This document shows positions 1 to 8,720 of a stretch of 14,797 nt of DNA, piece by piece. The first letter of the stretch is position 1; the number at the start of each line of letters is the position of its first letter. The stretch comes from Rhodoferax sp. (GTDB lineage Bacteria > Pseudomonadota > Gammaproteobacteria > Burkholderiales > Burkholderiaceae_C): NCBI GenBank assembly GCA_028711355.1, contig JAQTSL010000059.1:1-14797 (forward strand), in the 5' to 3' direction. The notes under the pieces were generated by a model. It saw only the letters and a program-made list of their open reading frames with translations. It was not told the DNA's origin and did no database searches. The position numbers and the translations under genes are program-made.

Positions 1-256
1 CCGGGTTGACCAGCACCGTGCGCGGCACCACGGGCGCGTTGGGGTAGCGAGGGTTGGGCGCCCCGGTGCCAAATATCACCACCTGTAGATCGACGCCAAT
101 CTGCGGCGCTGCCAACCCGGCACCGTCGGCTGCGCGCATGGTGTCGAGCAGGTCAGTGATCAGCAGATGCAGCGCATCGGTGTCGAAGGCAGTCACCGGT
201 TGCGCCACCCGCAGCAGGCGCGCGTCGCCCATTTTGAGGATGTCTCGCACGGCCAT
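1..256 (-). CDS. def: Peptide deformylase, N-terminal part (cut by window edge)
   Basis: Peptide deformylase removes the formyl group from the N-terminal methionine of new proteins in the cytoplasm, using a metal bound by one Cys and two His. Only the first 85 codons are present; the gene runs off the left edge. The visible part begins MAVRDILKMGDARL and carries family motif 1, GAGLAAPQIG, at residues 45-54. The metal-binding motifs (EGCLS and HExDH) would lie outside the window. The ATG shares its A with the ligA TGA stop (TGATG, one-base overlap), which suggests translational coupling and fixes the start. It is the last visible gene of the smc-zipA-ligA-def series. Recognition of the family is firm; whether the C-terminal half is intact cannot be seen. 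Confidence 0.93.
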   Translation of the reverse strand, partial: MAVRDILKMGDARLLRVAQPVTAFDTDALHLLITDLLDTMRAADGAGLAAPQIGVDLQVVIFGTGAPNPRYPNAPVVPRTVLVNP

Positions 257-2340
257 CAGGTGCCTGCCTCGATCAGTTGCTTAAGGGCCGCTTCGTCGAT
301 AACGGGAACACCCAGATCACACGCTTTGTCGAGCTTGCTGCCCGCTTCTGCCCCGGCCACCACAAAGCTGGTCTTTTTGCTGACCGAGCCCGCCACCTTG
401 CCGCCAGCAGCTTCAATCAACGCCTTGGCTTCTTCGCGGCCCAGCGTGGGCAGCGTGCCAGTGAGCACCAGGGTTTTGCCGCTCAGGGGTTGGGCCGCCA
501 CGGGGGCTGGCTCGCCCTCTGGCCAGCTCACACCACAGGCCCGCAGTTGCTCCACCACTTCGCGGTTGTGCGGTTGTGCAAAAAAAGTATGGATGCTTTG
601 CGCCACGATCGGGCCCACGTCAGCGACCGCCAGCAACTGCTCTGCTGAAGCGTCCATCACGGCATCCAGCTTGCCAAAGTGGCGCGCCAGCTCTTTGGCG
701 GTAGCCTCGCCCACGTGCCGGATGCCCAACCCAAAGAGAAAGCGCGGCAGTGTCGTCTGCTTTGATTTTTGTAGTGCATCAACGATGTTTTGCGCCGACT
801 TGTCGGCCATTCTGGGCAGATTAGCCAGTGCCGTCAAGCCCAGCCGGTACAGATCAGGCAAAGTGCGCACGATGCCCACATCGACTAACTGATCCACCAG
901 CTTGTCGCCCAGCCCTTCCACCTCTACAGCGCGGCGCTGGGCAAAGTGCAATATCGCCTGCTTACGCTGTGCGCTGCAAAACAGGCCACCGGTGCAGCGG
1001 AAGTCAGCCTCGTCTTCTTCACGCACGGCGGCGCTGCCGCACACCGGGCAGACGCGCGGCATGGTGAACGGCTCGGGGTTGCCCACACGCTTGTCAGGCA
1101 GCACACTCACCACCTCAGGGATCACATCCCCCGCACGGCGCACGATCACGGTGTCGCCCACGCGAACATCTTTGCGGCGCGCCTCGTCTTCATTGTGCAG
1201 GGTGGCGTTGGTGACGGTGACGCCACCGACAAACACCGGCGCCAGCTTGGCCACCGGTGTCAGCTTGCCGGTGCGCCCCACCTGCACGTCAATCGCCAGC
1301 ACGCTGGTCAGCATCTCTTGCGCCGGAAACTTATGCGCCACCGCCCAGCGCGGCTCGCGCGTGACAAAACCCAGGCGGCGTTGCAACGCCAGACTGTCCA
1401 CCTTATAGACTACGCCATCAATGTCGTACGCCAGGGTATCCCGCTGAGCGGCGATGCCAGCATAAAACGCTACCAATTCAGAAGCACCTTGCGCTTTCTG
1501 AGAAAGGTCGCAGACCGGAAAACTCCATATTTTCAAAGATGCCAGCAGCGCCTGGTGCGAATCCCAGTCGGGCCCACCCTGTGCCGCTGAAGTGACCTCG
1601 CCCAGCCCATAGGCAAAAAAGCTCAAGGGTCGTTGCGCCGCGATTGCTGGGTCGAGCTGGCGCACCGCACCGGCCGCAGCGTTGCGCGGATTGACAAAGG
1701 TTTTTTCACCCTTGGCACCGGCCGCAATTTTCCGGCGCTGACGTTCATTGAGCGCATCAAAGTCGTCGCGGCGCATATAGACCTCGCCACGCACTTCCAA
1801 CACCGGCGGCGCATCGGCTGGCAGTCTCAGCGGAATCTGGCCGATGGTGCGAATGTTTTGGGTGACGTCTTCACCCACTTCGCCGTCGCCACGAGTCGCG
1901 GCCTGTACCAGCACGCCATGGTGGTAACGCAGGTTCATCGCCAGACCGTCAAATTTTGGCTCGGCCATGTACTGAACTGCTGGCTGGTCTTCACCTAGTC
2001 CCAATTCACGGCGGATGCGCGTGTCAAAATTCTCAGCCCCAGCCGGGGTGGTGTCGGTTTCAGTACGGATGCTGAGCATCGGCACCGCGTGGCGCACCTG
2101 GGCAAACCCGTCCAGCGGCTTGCCGCCGACGCGCTGTGTCGGCGAATCGGCGGTGAGCAGCCCGGGGTGACTGGCCTCCAGCGCCTGTAGCTCCTTGAAC
2201 AGGCGGTCGTATTCGGCATCAGGCACGCTAGGTTGGTCCAGCACGTAATACTGGTGTGCCCAGGTGTGCAGCGTCTGGCGTAACTCGGCCAAACGCTTGG
2301 CCGGGGCATCGTCCGAAGCAAACAAATCAGGTGTTGTCAT
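256..2340 (-). CDS. ligA: NAD-dependent DNA ligase LigA
   Basis: LigA seals nicks in duplex DNA during replication and repair, using NAD+ to adenylate a lysine. The protein has 694 residues, close to the usual ~670-700. In order it shows an N-terminal NAD-binding Ia region with YYVLDQPSVPDAEYD (about 31-45), the adenylation motif KFDG with the nucleophile Lys129, the nucleotidyltransferase and OB domains to about 420, a four-Cys zinc finger (C431, C434, C449, C455), helix-hairpin-helix repeats (about 465-600), and a C-terminal BRCT domain from about 618 (LSGKTLVLTGTLP). The segment after PMLS reads IRTETDTTPAGA, which I recall as usual for Burkholderiales. The ATG lies 12 bp after the zipA stop with only a poor Shine-Dalgarno match, so translation may be coupled. 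Codons around 1463-1500 are AT-richer than the rest. Confidence 0.97.
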   Translation of the reverse strand: MTTPDLFASDDAPAKRLAELRQTLHTWAHQYYVLDQPSVPDAEYDRLFKELQALEASHPGLLTADSPTQRVGGKPLDGFAQVRHAVPMLSIRTETDTTPAGAENFDTRIRRELGLGEDQPAVQYMAEPKFDGLAMNLRYHHGVLVQAATRGDGEVGEDVTQNIRTIGQIPLRLPADAPPVLEVRGEVYMRRDDFDALNERQRRKIAAGAKGEKTFVNPRNAAAGAVRQLDPAIAAQRPLSFFAYGLGEVTSAAQGGPDWDSHQALLASLKIWSFPVCDLSQKAQGASELVAFYAGIAAQRDTLAYDIDGVVYKVDSLALQRRLGFVTREPRWAVAHKFPAQEMLTSVLAIDVQVGRTGKLTPVAKLAPVFVGGVTVTNATLHNEDEARRKDVRVGDTVIVRRAGDVIPEVVSVLPDKRVGNPEPFTMPRVCPVCGSAAVREEDEADFRCTGGLFCSAQRKQAILHFAQRRAVEVEGLGDKLVDQLVDVGIVRTLPDLYRLGLTALANLPRMADKSAQNIVDALQKSKQTTLPRFLFGLGIRHVGEATAKELARHFGKLDAVMDASAEQLLAVADVGPIVAQSIHTFFAQPHNREVVEQLRACGVSWPEGEPAPVAAQPLSGKTLVLTGTLPTLGREEAKALIEAAGGKVAGSVSKKTSFVVAGAEAGSKLDKACDLGVPVIDEAALKQLIEAGT

Positions 2341-2352
2341 GCCCGATAAATC

Positions 2353-3378
2353 TCAAGAAAACAAGCGTCGTGCAAGCGTTGAACCAGCGGCAAATTCGTG
2401 TTGCTCAAGAGTACCGTAAAGCTGATCCAGCTCGGCGTCGATCACCGACAGCGCGGATGCTGGCAAGGCCACACCGTTATCGTCGGTCACCACACCGTCC
2501 ATATCTTGGGCTAGTGCCTGGGCTACGGTGCACATTCTGGAAAATACCGCCTCTTGCCGATCCACCTGTGGCACGTCCAGCGCCAGGGTGAGTTCGCGCA
2601 GTGCCGCCTGCGACAGGTCATCGGTTAGCGCGTCAAAGCTAAGCGTCACCACCCCAGAGGCACCTGCGGCGCGGGCCGGCAACACCATCCGCCCGGCCAT
2701 GGCAGCGGCAACAAAGCCCTGGCGGGCCGCCATTTGCTGGATGTAGCTGGCGCTCCAGGTGGCGCGCCGGGCCAGAATGACAAAACCAATCTGTGCGTCA
2801 TGTTCACTGGCAAACTGGTCCAGCTCGCGCGCCCGGGCGACCTCGGCGCGCATATCCGGAAAATCTGGCGTGCCACCGATGGCATCGCAGAACTGCTGGG
2901 TTTGCATCACAAATTCTGAAAATTCAATGTCGTTGAGCGCGCCGGACCGGTTGGCCAGTTGTACCCCGGCCTGCAAGGCGCTGTAGCGCTGGCCGGCACG
3001 CGGTGCCTCCCAAACCTGACTGGTGGCGTTTTGCCCTTCCACGGCAAAGGGTTTGCTGCCTACGCGGCGGGTCGGCGGCAGTGCGGCCAGCACCGCCTCG
3101 CCCGAAACCGGAGCGTCCAGGGCAACCGCCACCAGCGCGTCGATCAGCGCATCCAGCGCCGGCTTTTTTTCGGGGGTTGGTAGCGCAAAGTCTGGTGCGC
3201 CAGGCTCTGGCACCTGCGTATCAAGCGTCGGCTCCTGGCCAGCGTGGTCCAGGCTGTCGGTGGGCAGATCCAAGCGATCGTGGCCCCGGTCACGCCGCGC
3301 CAACCACAGGTAATAGCCCAGCAGTACCAGCAACACCAACGCACCAAGCGCTGCCAGACCTGTTCGAAGTGACATCAT
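2353..3378 (-). CDS. zipA: Cell division protein ZipA
   Basis: ZipA is an inner-membrane protein that tethers FtsZ polymers to the membrane early in division through its C-terminal domain. The 341-residue product has an N-terminal membrane anchor (about residues 7-27, GLAALGALVLLVLLGYYLW) followed by a basic stretch, which matches ZipA topology with the N-terminus outside. A Pro/Glu/Asp-rich linker runs from about 30 to 110, and a conserved ZipA_C-type FtsZ-binding domain covers roughly 195-335 (GFVILARR, DGVVTDDNG). Length is close to the E. coli protein (328). The start is the first of two adjacent ATG codons; the Shine-Dalgarno AAGGGGG includes the last bases of the smc TAA stop, nine bases upstream, so smc and zipA are tightly linked. 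The second ATG (3375) is an alternative start of equal merit. The family match rests on anchor, domain and neighbours, since ZipA sequences are poorly conserved. Confidence 0.9.
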   Translation of the reverse strand: MMSLRTGLAALGALVLLVLLGYYLWLARRDRGHDRLDLPTDSLDHAGQEPTLDTQVPEPGAPDFALPTPEKKPALDALIDALVAVALDAPVSGEAVLAALPPTRRVGSKPFAVEGQNATSQVWEAPRAGQRYSALQAGVQLANRSGALNDIEFSEFVMQTQQFCDAIGGTPDFPDMRAEVARARELDQFASEHDAQIGFVILARRATWSASYIQQMAARQGFVAAAMAGRMVLPARAAGASGVVTLSFDALTDDLSQAALRELTLALDVPQVDRQEAVFSRMCTVAQALAQDMDGVVTDDNGVALPASALSVIDAELDQLYGTLEQHEFAAGSTLARRLFS

Positions 3379-3387
3379 GCGGCCCCC

Positions 3388-6300
3388 TTAAACCTGGTCA
3401 GCCAGGGTTAGCGCGGCGTCCATGTCCACCGCCACGATGCGCGACACACCCTGCTCTTGCATCGTGACGCCGATCAGTTGCTCGGCCATCTCCATGGCAA
3501 TCTTGTTGTGACTGATAAACAAAAACTGGGTGTCGCGCGCCATACGCGCGACCAGCTTGGCGTAGCGCTCGGTGTTGGCGTCATCCAGCGGCGCATCGAC
3601 CTCATCGAGCAGGCAAAACGGCGCCGGGTTGAGCTGAAAGATGGCAAACACCAGCGCAATGGCGGTCAGGGCTTTTTCACCGCCCGACAGCAGCGCAATG
3701 CTTTGGTTCTTTTTGCCGGGTGGCTGCGCAAAAACCTGTACGCCCGAGTCCAGAATTTCCTCGCCAGTGATGACCAGGCGCGCGTTACCGCCGCCAAACA
3801 GCTCAGGGAACATCCGCCCAAAATGCTCGTTGACGGTGTTGAAGGTACCTGAGAGCAGTTCGCGCGTTTCGCCGTCGATTTTTTTGATGGCATCTTCCAG
3901 CGTTGTCATGGCTTCGACCAGATCGGCCGACTGGGTATCCAGAAAGCCCTTGCGCTCGCGCGCGGTGACCAGTTCGTCCAGGGCAGCCAGGTTGACCGCG
4001 CCCAGAGCGGCAATGTCCCGGTTCAGGCGATCGATTTCAGCCTGCAAACCCGACAGACGCACGGCACCATCAGCCACCGATGCGGCCAGCGCATCCAAAT
4101 CAGCCTGCGCATCGCCGAGCAACTGGGCGTATTGTTCGCTGCCCAAGCGTGCTGCCTGCTCTTTGAGCTGAAATTCGGTGATACGCGCACGCAAGGGATC
4201 GAGCGCACGCTCGAGTTGCAGCCGACGCTCATCGCTGGCGCGCAGTTTGCTGGTCAGGTCGTCGTACTGGCTGCGCTGTGCGGCCAGTTGTTGCTCGCGC
4301 TCCAGCTTGAGCGCCAGCGCCTGCTGCAAGCCACCCTGCGCTGCGGCGTCATTCAGGCGCCCCAGCTCTTCAGTAGCTAGAACAGTCTCAGCGCTTATGG
4401 ATGCTGCTTGTTGTACTGCTGATTCAATAGCGCGCAAGAGCTCGCCGCGGCGTGCCTGCAAATTGCGCAGCACAAAACCGGCCTCTTGTGCCTGGCGCTC
4501 CAGGCTGCGCTGCTGCTCGCGGTAGTCTGACAACTGGCGCTCGGTATGGATAACGGCATCGTCCAGTTCGGCATGGCGCTGTTGTGTCTGTGCCAACTGG
4601 GCGTCGAGCACCTCAAACTGATCCTCAGCCTCGACGCGGCGCGCCTGTAGGTCTTCCAGTTGCGCATCCACCTCCGCCAGGTCTGCCGCAATCTGGCTGC
4701 TTCTAATCTGCGCTTGTTCTGCTGCTTGCGTGAGGCGCAGCACTTCCACTTGCAGCGCGTGGGTATGCGTCTGCGCCTTGGAAGCTTCATCGCGCGTGGC
4801 CACCAGGCGTTGAGACAGCTCGGCATAAGCGGCTTCGCTGCGTACCAGTTGGGCACGGGTCTCGTCATTGATCAGCGTTTGGGCGCGCACCTGTTTGCCC
4901 AGGTTTTCGATTTCTTGGGCGCGTGCCAGCAGCCCGGCCTGCTCGGAGTCTGGCGCATAAAAGCTCACACTGTGGCGCCCCACGGTGTGCCCGCTTTTGA
5001 CGAAGATAAGCTGCCCAGTTTGCAAACTGTCGCGTCGGGCCAGTGCGTCTTCAAGCGTCTCTGCGGTAAAGCAGCCGTGCAGCCACTCGACCAGCACCGC
5101 CTTCAGGCCCGCTTCATGCACGCGCAGCAAGTCGCTCAGCCGCGGCAACGGTGACGCTGCCGCAGCGCCGTCAGCCGCGGGTGCGGTGTAAAAAGCCAGC
5201 TTGGCTGGCGGTGCGTCATGCGCAAAGCCGCGCACCACCTCCACGCGACTGACTTCAAGCGCACCCAGGCGTTCGCGCAGTGCGGATTCCAGCGCGTCTT
5301 CCCAGCCTTGCTCAATATGCAGGCGCCGCCACAGACCTTGCAAGTGCTCAAGCCCTTGGCGCTGCAGCCACGGCAGCAGCTTGTCATTGGTTTGCAGGCG
5401 CTCTTGCAAGGCCTTGAGCGCTTGCAGTCGGGCCGACAAATCGGCCTGTTTGGCAGACTCGGCGTTCACCAGTTGCTGCTGGGCTTGGCGCTTTTGATCG
5501 AGTTCGGGTGCTTCAGCCTGCAATTGCTGCAAGCGTCCACTGACCGAGTTATAGGCCTCTAGCCCTTTCTTCAAATGCGCTTGTTGCTCTGACAATTGCA
5601 GCGAATCGGGCGCTGCGAGGTTGTGCTGGTCTTGCAGCAAACGCTCACGGCGCAACACCAATTGACGCGACTGTTCGTCCAGGCTGCGCTGCTGTGCGGC
5701 CAGCACGCCAATTTGCTGCTGCACCTGGGTCACGGTAGAACGCTGTTCGCTGGCGTTGCGCTGCGCCTGGCGCCGGGCTTCTTCGAGTTCGGGCAAAAGC
5801 CGCTCCTGCTCATGTACCTGCGCGTCGAGCAATTCATTGTGTTCGGTGCCGCTTACCTCTTGCTGCGCCAGGTTTTGCAACTCAGCCTGTGCGGCTTGTT
5901 CACGTGTGGCCCACTGGGTGGCTTGCTCAGCAAGCGTGGTCAAACGTTGTTCGACTCGCTGGCGGCTGTCAACGACAAAACGGATTTCTGCCTCCAGGCG
6001 ACCCACTTCTGCGCTGGCCTCATACAACTTGCCTTGCGCCTGATTGACCTGGTCACCGGCGGCGTAATGGGCCTGGCGAACGACCTCGAGCTCAGCCTCA
6101 ATATGGCGCAGGTCAGCCAAGCCGGACTCCAGCGCGGTCACGGCGCCGGCCCCGTCGGTCTGGATACGGGCCAGATCAGCCTGGGCCTCGGTGCGTTTGA
6201 GAAACCACAGTTGGTGCTGCTTGAGCGTGGCCTGCGCTGACAATGCGTTGTATTTTTCAGCAACGGCAGCTTGTTGCTCGAGCCTCTCAAGATGGGCGTT

Positions 6301-6903
6301 GAGCTCGCGCAGGATGTCTTGCACCCGCGTCAGGTTCTCACGGGTGTCAGACAGGCGATTTTCAGTCTCACGGCGACGCTCTTTGTATTTGGAAACACCG
6401 GCCGCTTCTTCCAGAAAAAGGCGCAGTTCTTCCGGGCGACTTTCAATGATTCGGCTGATGGTGCCCTGGCCAATGATGGCGTAAGCACGCGGGCCTAGAC
6501 CGGTGCCTAAAAACACATCCTGCACATCGCGGCGACGGACCGGTTGTCCGTTGATGTAGTAGCTGCTGGTGCCGTCGCGGGTCAGAACGCGCCTGACGGC
6601 AATTTCGCCAAACTGGCTCCACTGGCCGCCGGCGCGGTGGTCGTCGTTGTCAAACACCAGCTCCACGCTGGAGCGGCTGGCCGGCTTGCGGGTGGTGGTA
6701 CCGTTGAAGATGACGTCCTGCATCGACTCGCCACGCAGCTCAGACGCCTTGGATTCACCCAGCACCCAGCGCACCGCGTCCATGATGTTCGACTTGCCGC
6801 AACCGTTGGGCCCCACCACGCCCACCAGTTGGCCTGGCAGCAAAAAATTGGTAGGTTCGGCAAACGACTTGAAGCCGGACAGTTTGATGGAGTTGAGACG
6901 CAC
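3388..6903 (-). CDS. smc: Chromosome segregation ATPase SMC
   Basis: SMC forms a ring-shaped homodimer that, with ScpA and ScpB, compacts and separates bacterial chromosomes. The product is 1171 residues, standard for bacterial SMC. It opens with MRLNSIKLSGFKSF and Walker A GPNGCGKSN (31-39), then the Q-loop GQG near 145, a long Gln/Glu/Ala-rich coiled coil (about 170-505), a hinge (about 505-660), the returning coiled coil (about 670-1020), the ABC signature LLSGGEK (about 1071-1077) and Walker B FCLLDEVDAPLDDAN (about 1096-1110). The start codon is GTG: TGA lies in frame four codons upstream, so no earlier start exists, and MRLNSIKLSGF is the normal family N-terminus. No strong Shine-Dalgarno is visible. 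It heads the smc-zipA-ligA-def cluster. Several AT-richer, CTAG-containing patches occur inside the coiled-coil code. Confidence 0.97.
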   Translation of the reverse strand: MRLNSIKLSGFKSFAEPTNFLLPGQLVGVVGPNGCGKSNIMDAVRWVLGESKASELRGESMQDVIFNGTTTRKPASRSSVELVFDNDDHRAGGQWSQFGEIAVRRVLTRDGTSSYYINGQPVRRRDVQDVFLGTGLGPRAYAIIGQGTISRIIESRPEELRLFLEEAAGVSKYKERRRETENRLSDTRENLTRVQDILRELNAHLERLEQQAAVAEKYNALSAQATLKQHQLWFLKRTEAQADLARIQTDGAGAVTALESGLADLRHIEAELEVVRQAHYAAGDQVNQAQGKLYEASAEVGRLEAEIRFVVDSRQRVEQRLTTLAEQATQWATREQAAQAELQNLAQQEVSGTEHNELLDAQVHEQERLLPELEEARRQAQRNASEQRSTVTQVQQQIGVLAAQQRSLDEQSRQLVLRRERLLQDQHNLAAPDSLQLSEQQAHLKKGLEAYNSVSGRLQQLQAEAPELDQKRQAQQQLVNAESAKQADLSARLQALKALQERLQTNDKLLPWLQRQGLEHLQGLWRRLHIEQGWEDALESALRERLGALEVSRVEVVRGFAHDAPPAKLAFYTAPAADGAAAASPLPRLSDLLRVHEAGLKAVLVEWLHGCFTAETLEDALARRDSLQTGQLIFVKSGHTVGRHSVSFYAPDSEQAGLLARAQEIENLGKQVRAQTLINDETRAQLVRSEAAYAELSQRLVATRDEASKAQTHTHALQVEVLRLTQAAEQAQIRSSQIAADLAEVDAQLEDLQARRVEAEDQFEVLDAQLAQTQQRHAELDDAVIHTERQLSDYREQQRSLERQAQEAGFVLRNLQARRGELLRAIESAVQQAASISAETVLATEELGRLNDAAAQGGLQQALALKLEREQQLAAQRSQYDDLTSKLRASDERRLQLERALDPLRARITEFQLKEQAARLGSEQYAQLLGDAQADLDALAASVADGAVRLSGLQAEIDRLNRDIAALGAVNLAALDELVTARERKGFLDTQSADLVEAMTTLEDAIKKIDGETRELLSGTFNTVNEHFGRMFPELFGGGNARLVITGEEILDSGVQVFAQPPGKKNQSIALLSGGEKALTAIALVFAIFQLNPAPFCLLDEVDAPLDDANTERYAKLVARMARDTQFLFISHNKIAMEMAEQLIGVTMQEQGVSRIVAVDMDAALTLADQV

Positions 6904-6970
6904 GGAATTGGATCAGACGAAACGCAAAAACAGGTCATCATGATACCTTGCCAGCCACCCGGCCAACCTC

Positions 6971-7975
6971 TCAAACGCGGTGGGCCAGGGCCATTACCTG
7001 TTGCGCTGGTAGCGCCCTCAGACTGTGATCGCTCCAGACGCGGCGCCAATGGCGCGCACCCGGCAAACCGTGACGCAAACCCAGCATATGCCGCGCAATG
7101 GCTGGCCAGGGCGTGCCGTGGGTTGCTAGCTGTTGCACCATGTAGTCCACCATCTGCTGCTCGACGGCCTCGCGATTCAAAGCAGTTATGCCTGCGCCTT
7201 CCTGGTCGCAGCAAGCGTTTGCAAAAAAAACACTGTCCCATTGGCTCAGCCACCACGGATTGTGATACGCCTCGCGACCGATCATGACGCCGTCCACATG
7301 GGCCAGGTGCTGCAACGCCTGTACGGTGCTGGTAATGCCGCCGTTGAGCACAATGGTCAGATGCGCGAAGTCCTGCTTGAGCCGGTAGGCCCAGTCGTAG
7401 CGCAGCGGGGGTACCGCGCGGTTGTCTTTGGGGCTCAGGCCCTTGAGCCAGGCGTTGCGCGCGTGAACAATAAAGGTTGAACACCCGGCCTGGCTGACGG
7501 TGCCGACAAAATCGCGCACAAAGCCGTAGCTTTCGATCTGATCGATGCCAATGCGATGTTTGACCGTGACGGGAACTGAAACCACATCGGCCATCGCCTT
7601 GACACAATCGGCCACCAACTGCGACTCAGCCATCAAGCAGGCACCAAACGCACCGCGCTGCACCCGCTCACTGGGGCAACCACAGTTCAGATTGACCTCG
7701 TCATAGCCCCATTGGGTGGCCAGTCTGGCGCAGTGCACCAGATCTGCCGGATCGCTACCACCCAACTGCAAGGCGACCGGTTGTTCGCTGGCGTTGTAGT
7801 CCAGATGACGCGCAACGTCACCATGAATCAAGGCGCCGGTGGTCACCATCTCGGTGTAGAGAAGGGCCTTGGTGCTGAGCAACCGATGGAAATAACGACA
7901 GTGAGGATCCGTCCAGTCGAGCATCGGCGCCACGCTGACGCGCCATCGGTCAGGGGGAATTCGGGATACAGGCAT
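6971..7975 (-). CDS. dusA: tRNA-dihydrouridine(20/20a) synthase DusA
   Basis: DusA is an FMN enzyme that reduces uridines 20 and 20a in the D-loop of tRNA, with NADPH as donor. The 334-residue product starts with the flavin-barrel motif VAPMLDWTDPHCRYF (about 15-29) and has the Dus active-site motif NLNCGCPS with catalytic Cys100 followed by RGAFGACLM. Further motifs are KHRIG (139-143), a HARNAWLKGLSPK loop (171-183), NGGI (211-214) and GREAYHNPWW, which point to the DusA subgroup rather than DusB or DusC. Length is typical. The ATG at 7975 has no Shine-Dalgarno upstream, but TATCAT sits six bases before it. The stretch FFANACCDQEGAG (about 250-262) is encoded by AT-richer DNA including a run of eight A/T and may be a local insertion relative to relatives. 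Confidence 0.95.
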   Translation of the reverse strand: MPVSRIPPDRWRVSVAPMLDWTDPHCRYFHRLLSTKALLYTEMVTTGALIHGDVARHLDYNASEQPVALQLGGSDPADLVHCARLATQWGYDEVNLNCGCPSERVQRGAFGACLMAESQLVADCVKAMADVVSVPVTVKHRIGIDQIESYGFVRDFVGTVSQAGCSTFIVHARNAWLKGLSPKDNRAVPPLRYDWAYRLKQDFAHLTIVLNGGITSTVQALQHLAHVDGVMIGREAYHNPWWLSQWDSVFFANACCDQEGAGITALNREAVEQQMVDYMVQQLATHGTPWPAIARHMLGLRHGLPGARHWRRVWSDHSLRALPAQQVMALAHRV

Positions 7976-7981
7976 ACGAAA

Positions 7982-7987
7982 ATGATA
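7982..7987 (-). promoter_or_regulatory. Possible -10 element of dusA (leaderless start)
   Basis: On the minus strand TATCAT (5 of 6 to TATAAT) ends six bases before the dusA ATG, so transcription would begin at or next to the start codon. This fits the absence of a Shine-Dalgarno sequence. No good -35 hexamer is seen 16-18 bases upstream. dusA may instead be read through from hemN and the gene between them, so this is a weak call. Confidence 0.3.
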
Positions 7988-8027
7988 GCTGCCGCCGATT
8001 GCGCACTGTAGAGATGAAAGCAGTGAC

Positions 8028-8711
8028 TCAGGGCACCGTGCACCAGGGCGCCGCGTCGTTGGCGTAGGCCATCCACAAAGCCCACGCGGACATCACGGCC
8101 AACGCCAACCCCGCCAACCGGACACCCCAATCGCCCGAACCATTGCCATTGCCCTTAAGGCGCAGCCATAGCCACGGACCAGCCTGCATCGACAAAGCAG
8201 TACCGGCGGCAAACAGGGCCATGACCAAGGCGCCATCTAGCGCGGTACTGGCCAGCGCAGCCACCAGCAAGGCGGAATACAGCAGACCGCACGGCAACAG
8301 GCTCCACAACGTTCCAATCACCAGCGGCGCGCCCCGGCCACGGCCCAGCGCCAGCGCGCGTGCACCCCGCCAGATGCGCTTGCCCATCTGTTCCAGCCAG
8401 ACCGGCTGCTGTGCTTTGACCAGCAATACCAACCCAAGCGTCATCGCTGCCACATGAAACAAGCTCCAGACCGGACGCAACACGGCCGATTGAACGGTCA
8501 GCCAGCCCAGGCCCTGCATCGAAGCCGCCGCCAGCGCGCCCAACGCCGAGTAACCCACAACACGCCCGAGCTGAAACGTCCACATCGCGCGAGATTTGTT
8601 ATCGGCAGCAGCCTGACCAATGCCAGCGCAGGCGGCGCCACACATGGCGATGCAATGCGGCCCCCCGGCCAGGCCCATCAACAGAGCGGTGACCGCCAGG
8701 GAAGATTGCAT
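8028..8711 (-). CDS. TauE/SafE (DsbD_2-type, COG2836) membrane protein near cbb3 genes
   Basis: A 227-residue polytopic inner-membrane protein with about six hydrophobic segments. The first segment carries the signature GGPHCIAMCGAACAG (His19, Cys20, Cys24, Cys28), and a second membrane Cys lies in LLPCGLLYS (Cys141), a pattern shared with the transmembrane domain of DsbD/CcdA. Databases usually label this group 'sulfite exporter TauE/SafE family' or 'cytochrome c biogenesis transmembrane region'. Its recurrent position beside hemN, fnr/anr and cco genes suggests a role in cbb3 oxidase maturation or metal or thiol handling; that is inference, and sulfite export is not supported by anything here. 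It starts nine bases after the hemN stop with no recognisable Shine-Dalgarno, so coupled translation with hemN is likely. Confidence 0.82.
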   Translation of the reverse strand: MQSSLAVTALLMGLAGGPHCIAMCGAACAGIGQAAADNKSRAMWTFQLGRVVGYSALGALAAASMQGLGWLTVQSAVLRPVWSLFHVAAMTLGLVLLVKAQQPVWLEQMGKRIWRGARALALGRGRGAPLVIGTLWSLLPCGLLYSALLVAALASTALDGALVMALFAAGTALSMQAGPWLWLRLKGNGNGSGDWGVRLAGLALAVMSAWALWMAYANDAAPWCTVP

Positions 8712-8720
8712 CGACAGCGA

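Noticed and set aside
7223..7230. Run of eight A in dusA as a programmed frameshift site
   Set aside because: The frame and the DusA motifs continue unchanged on both sides, so no shift is needed.
6582..7607. Long minus-strand frame overlapping the starts of smc and the end of dusA
   Set aside because: It lies out of frame with both genuine genes and is of low complexity (Ser, Ala, Pro, Trp runs), typical of GC-rich shadow frames.
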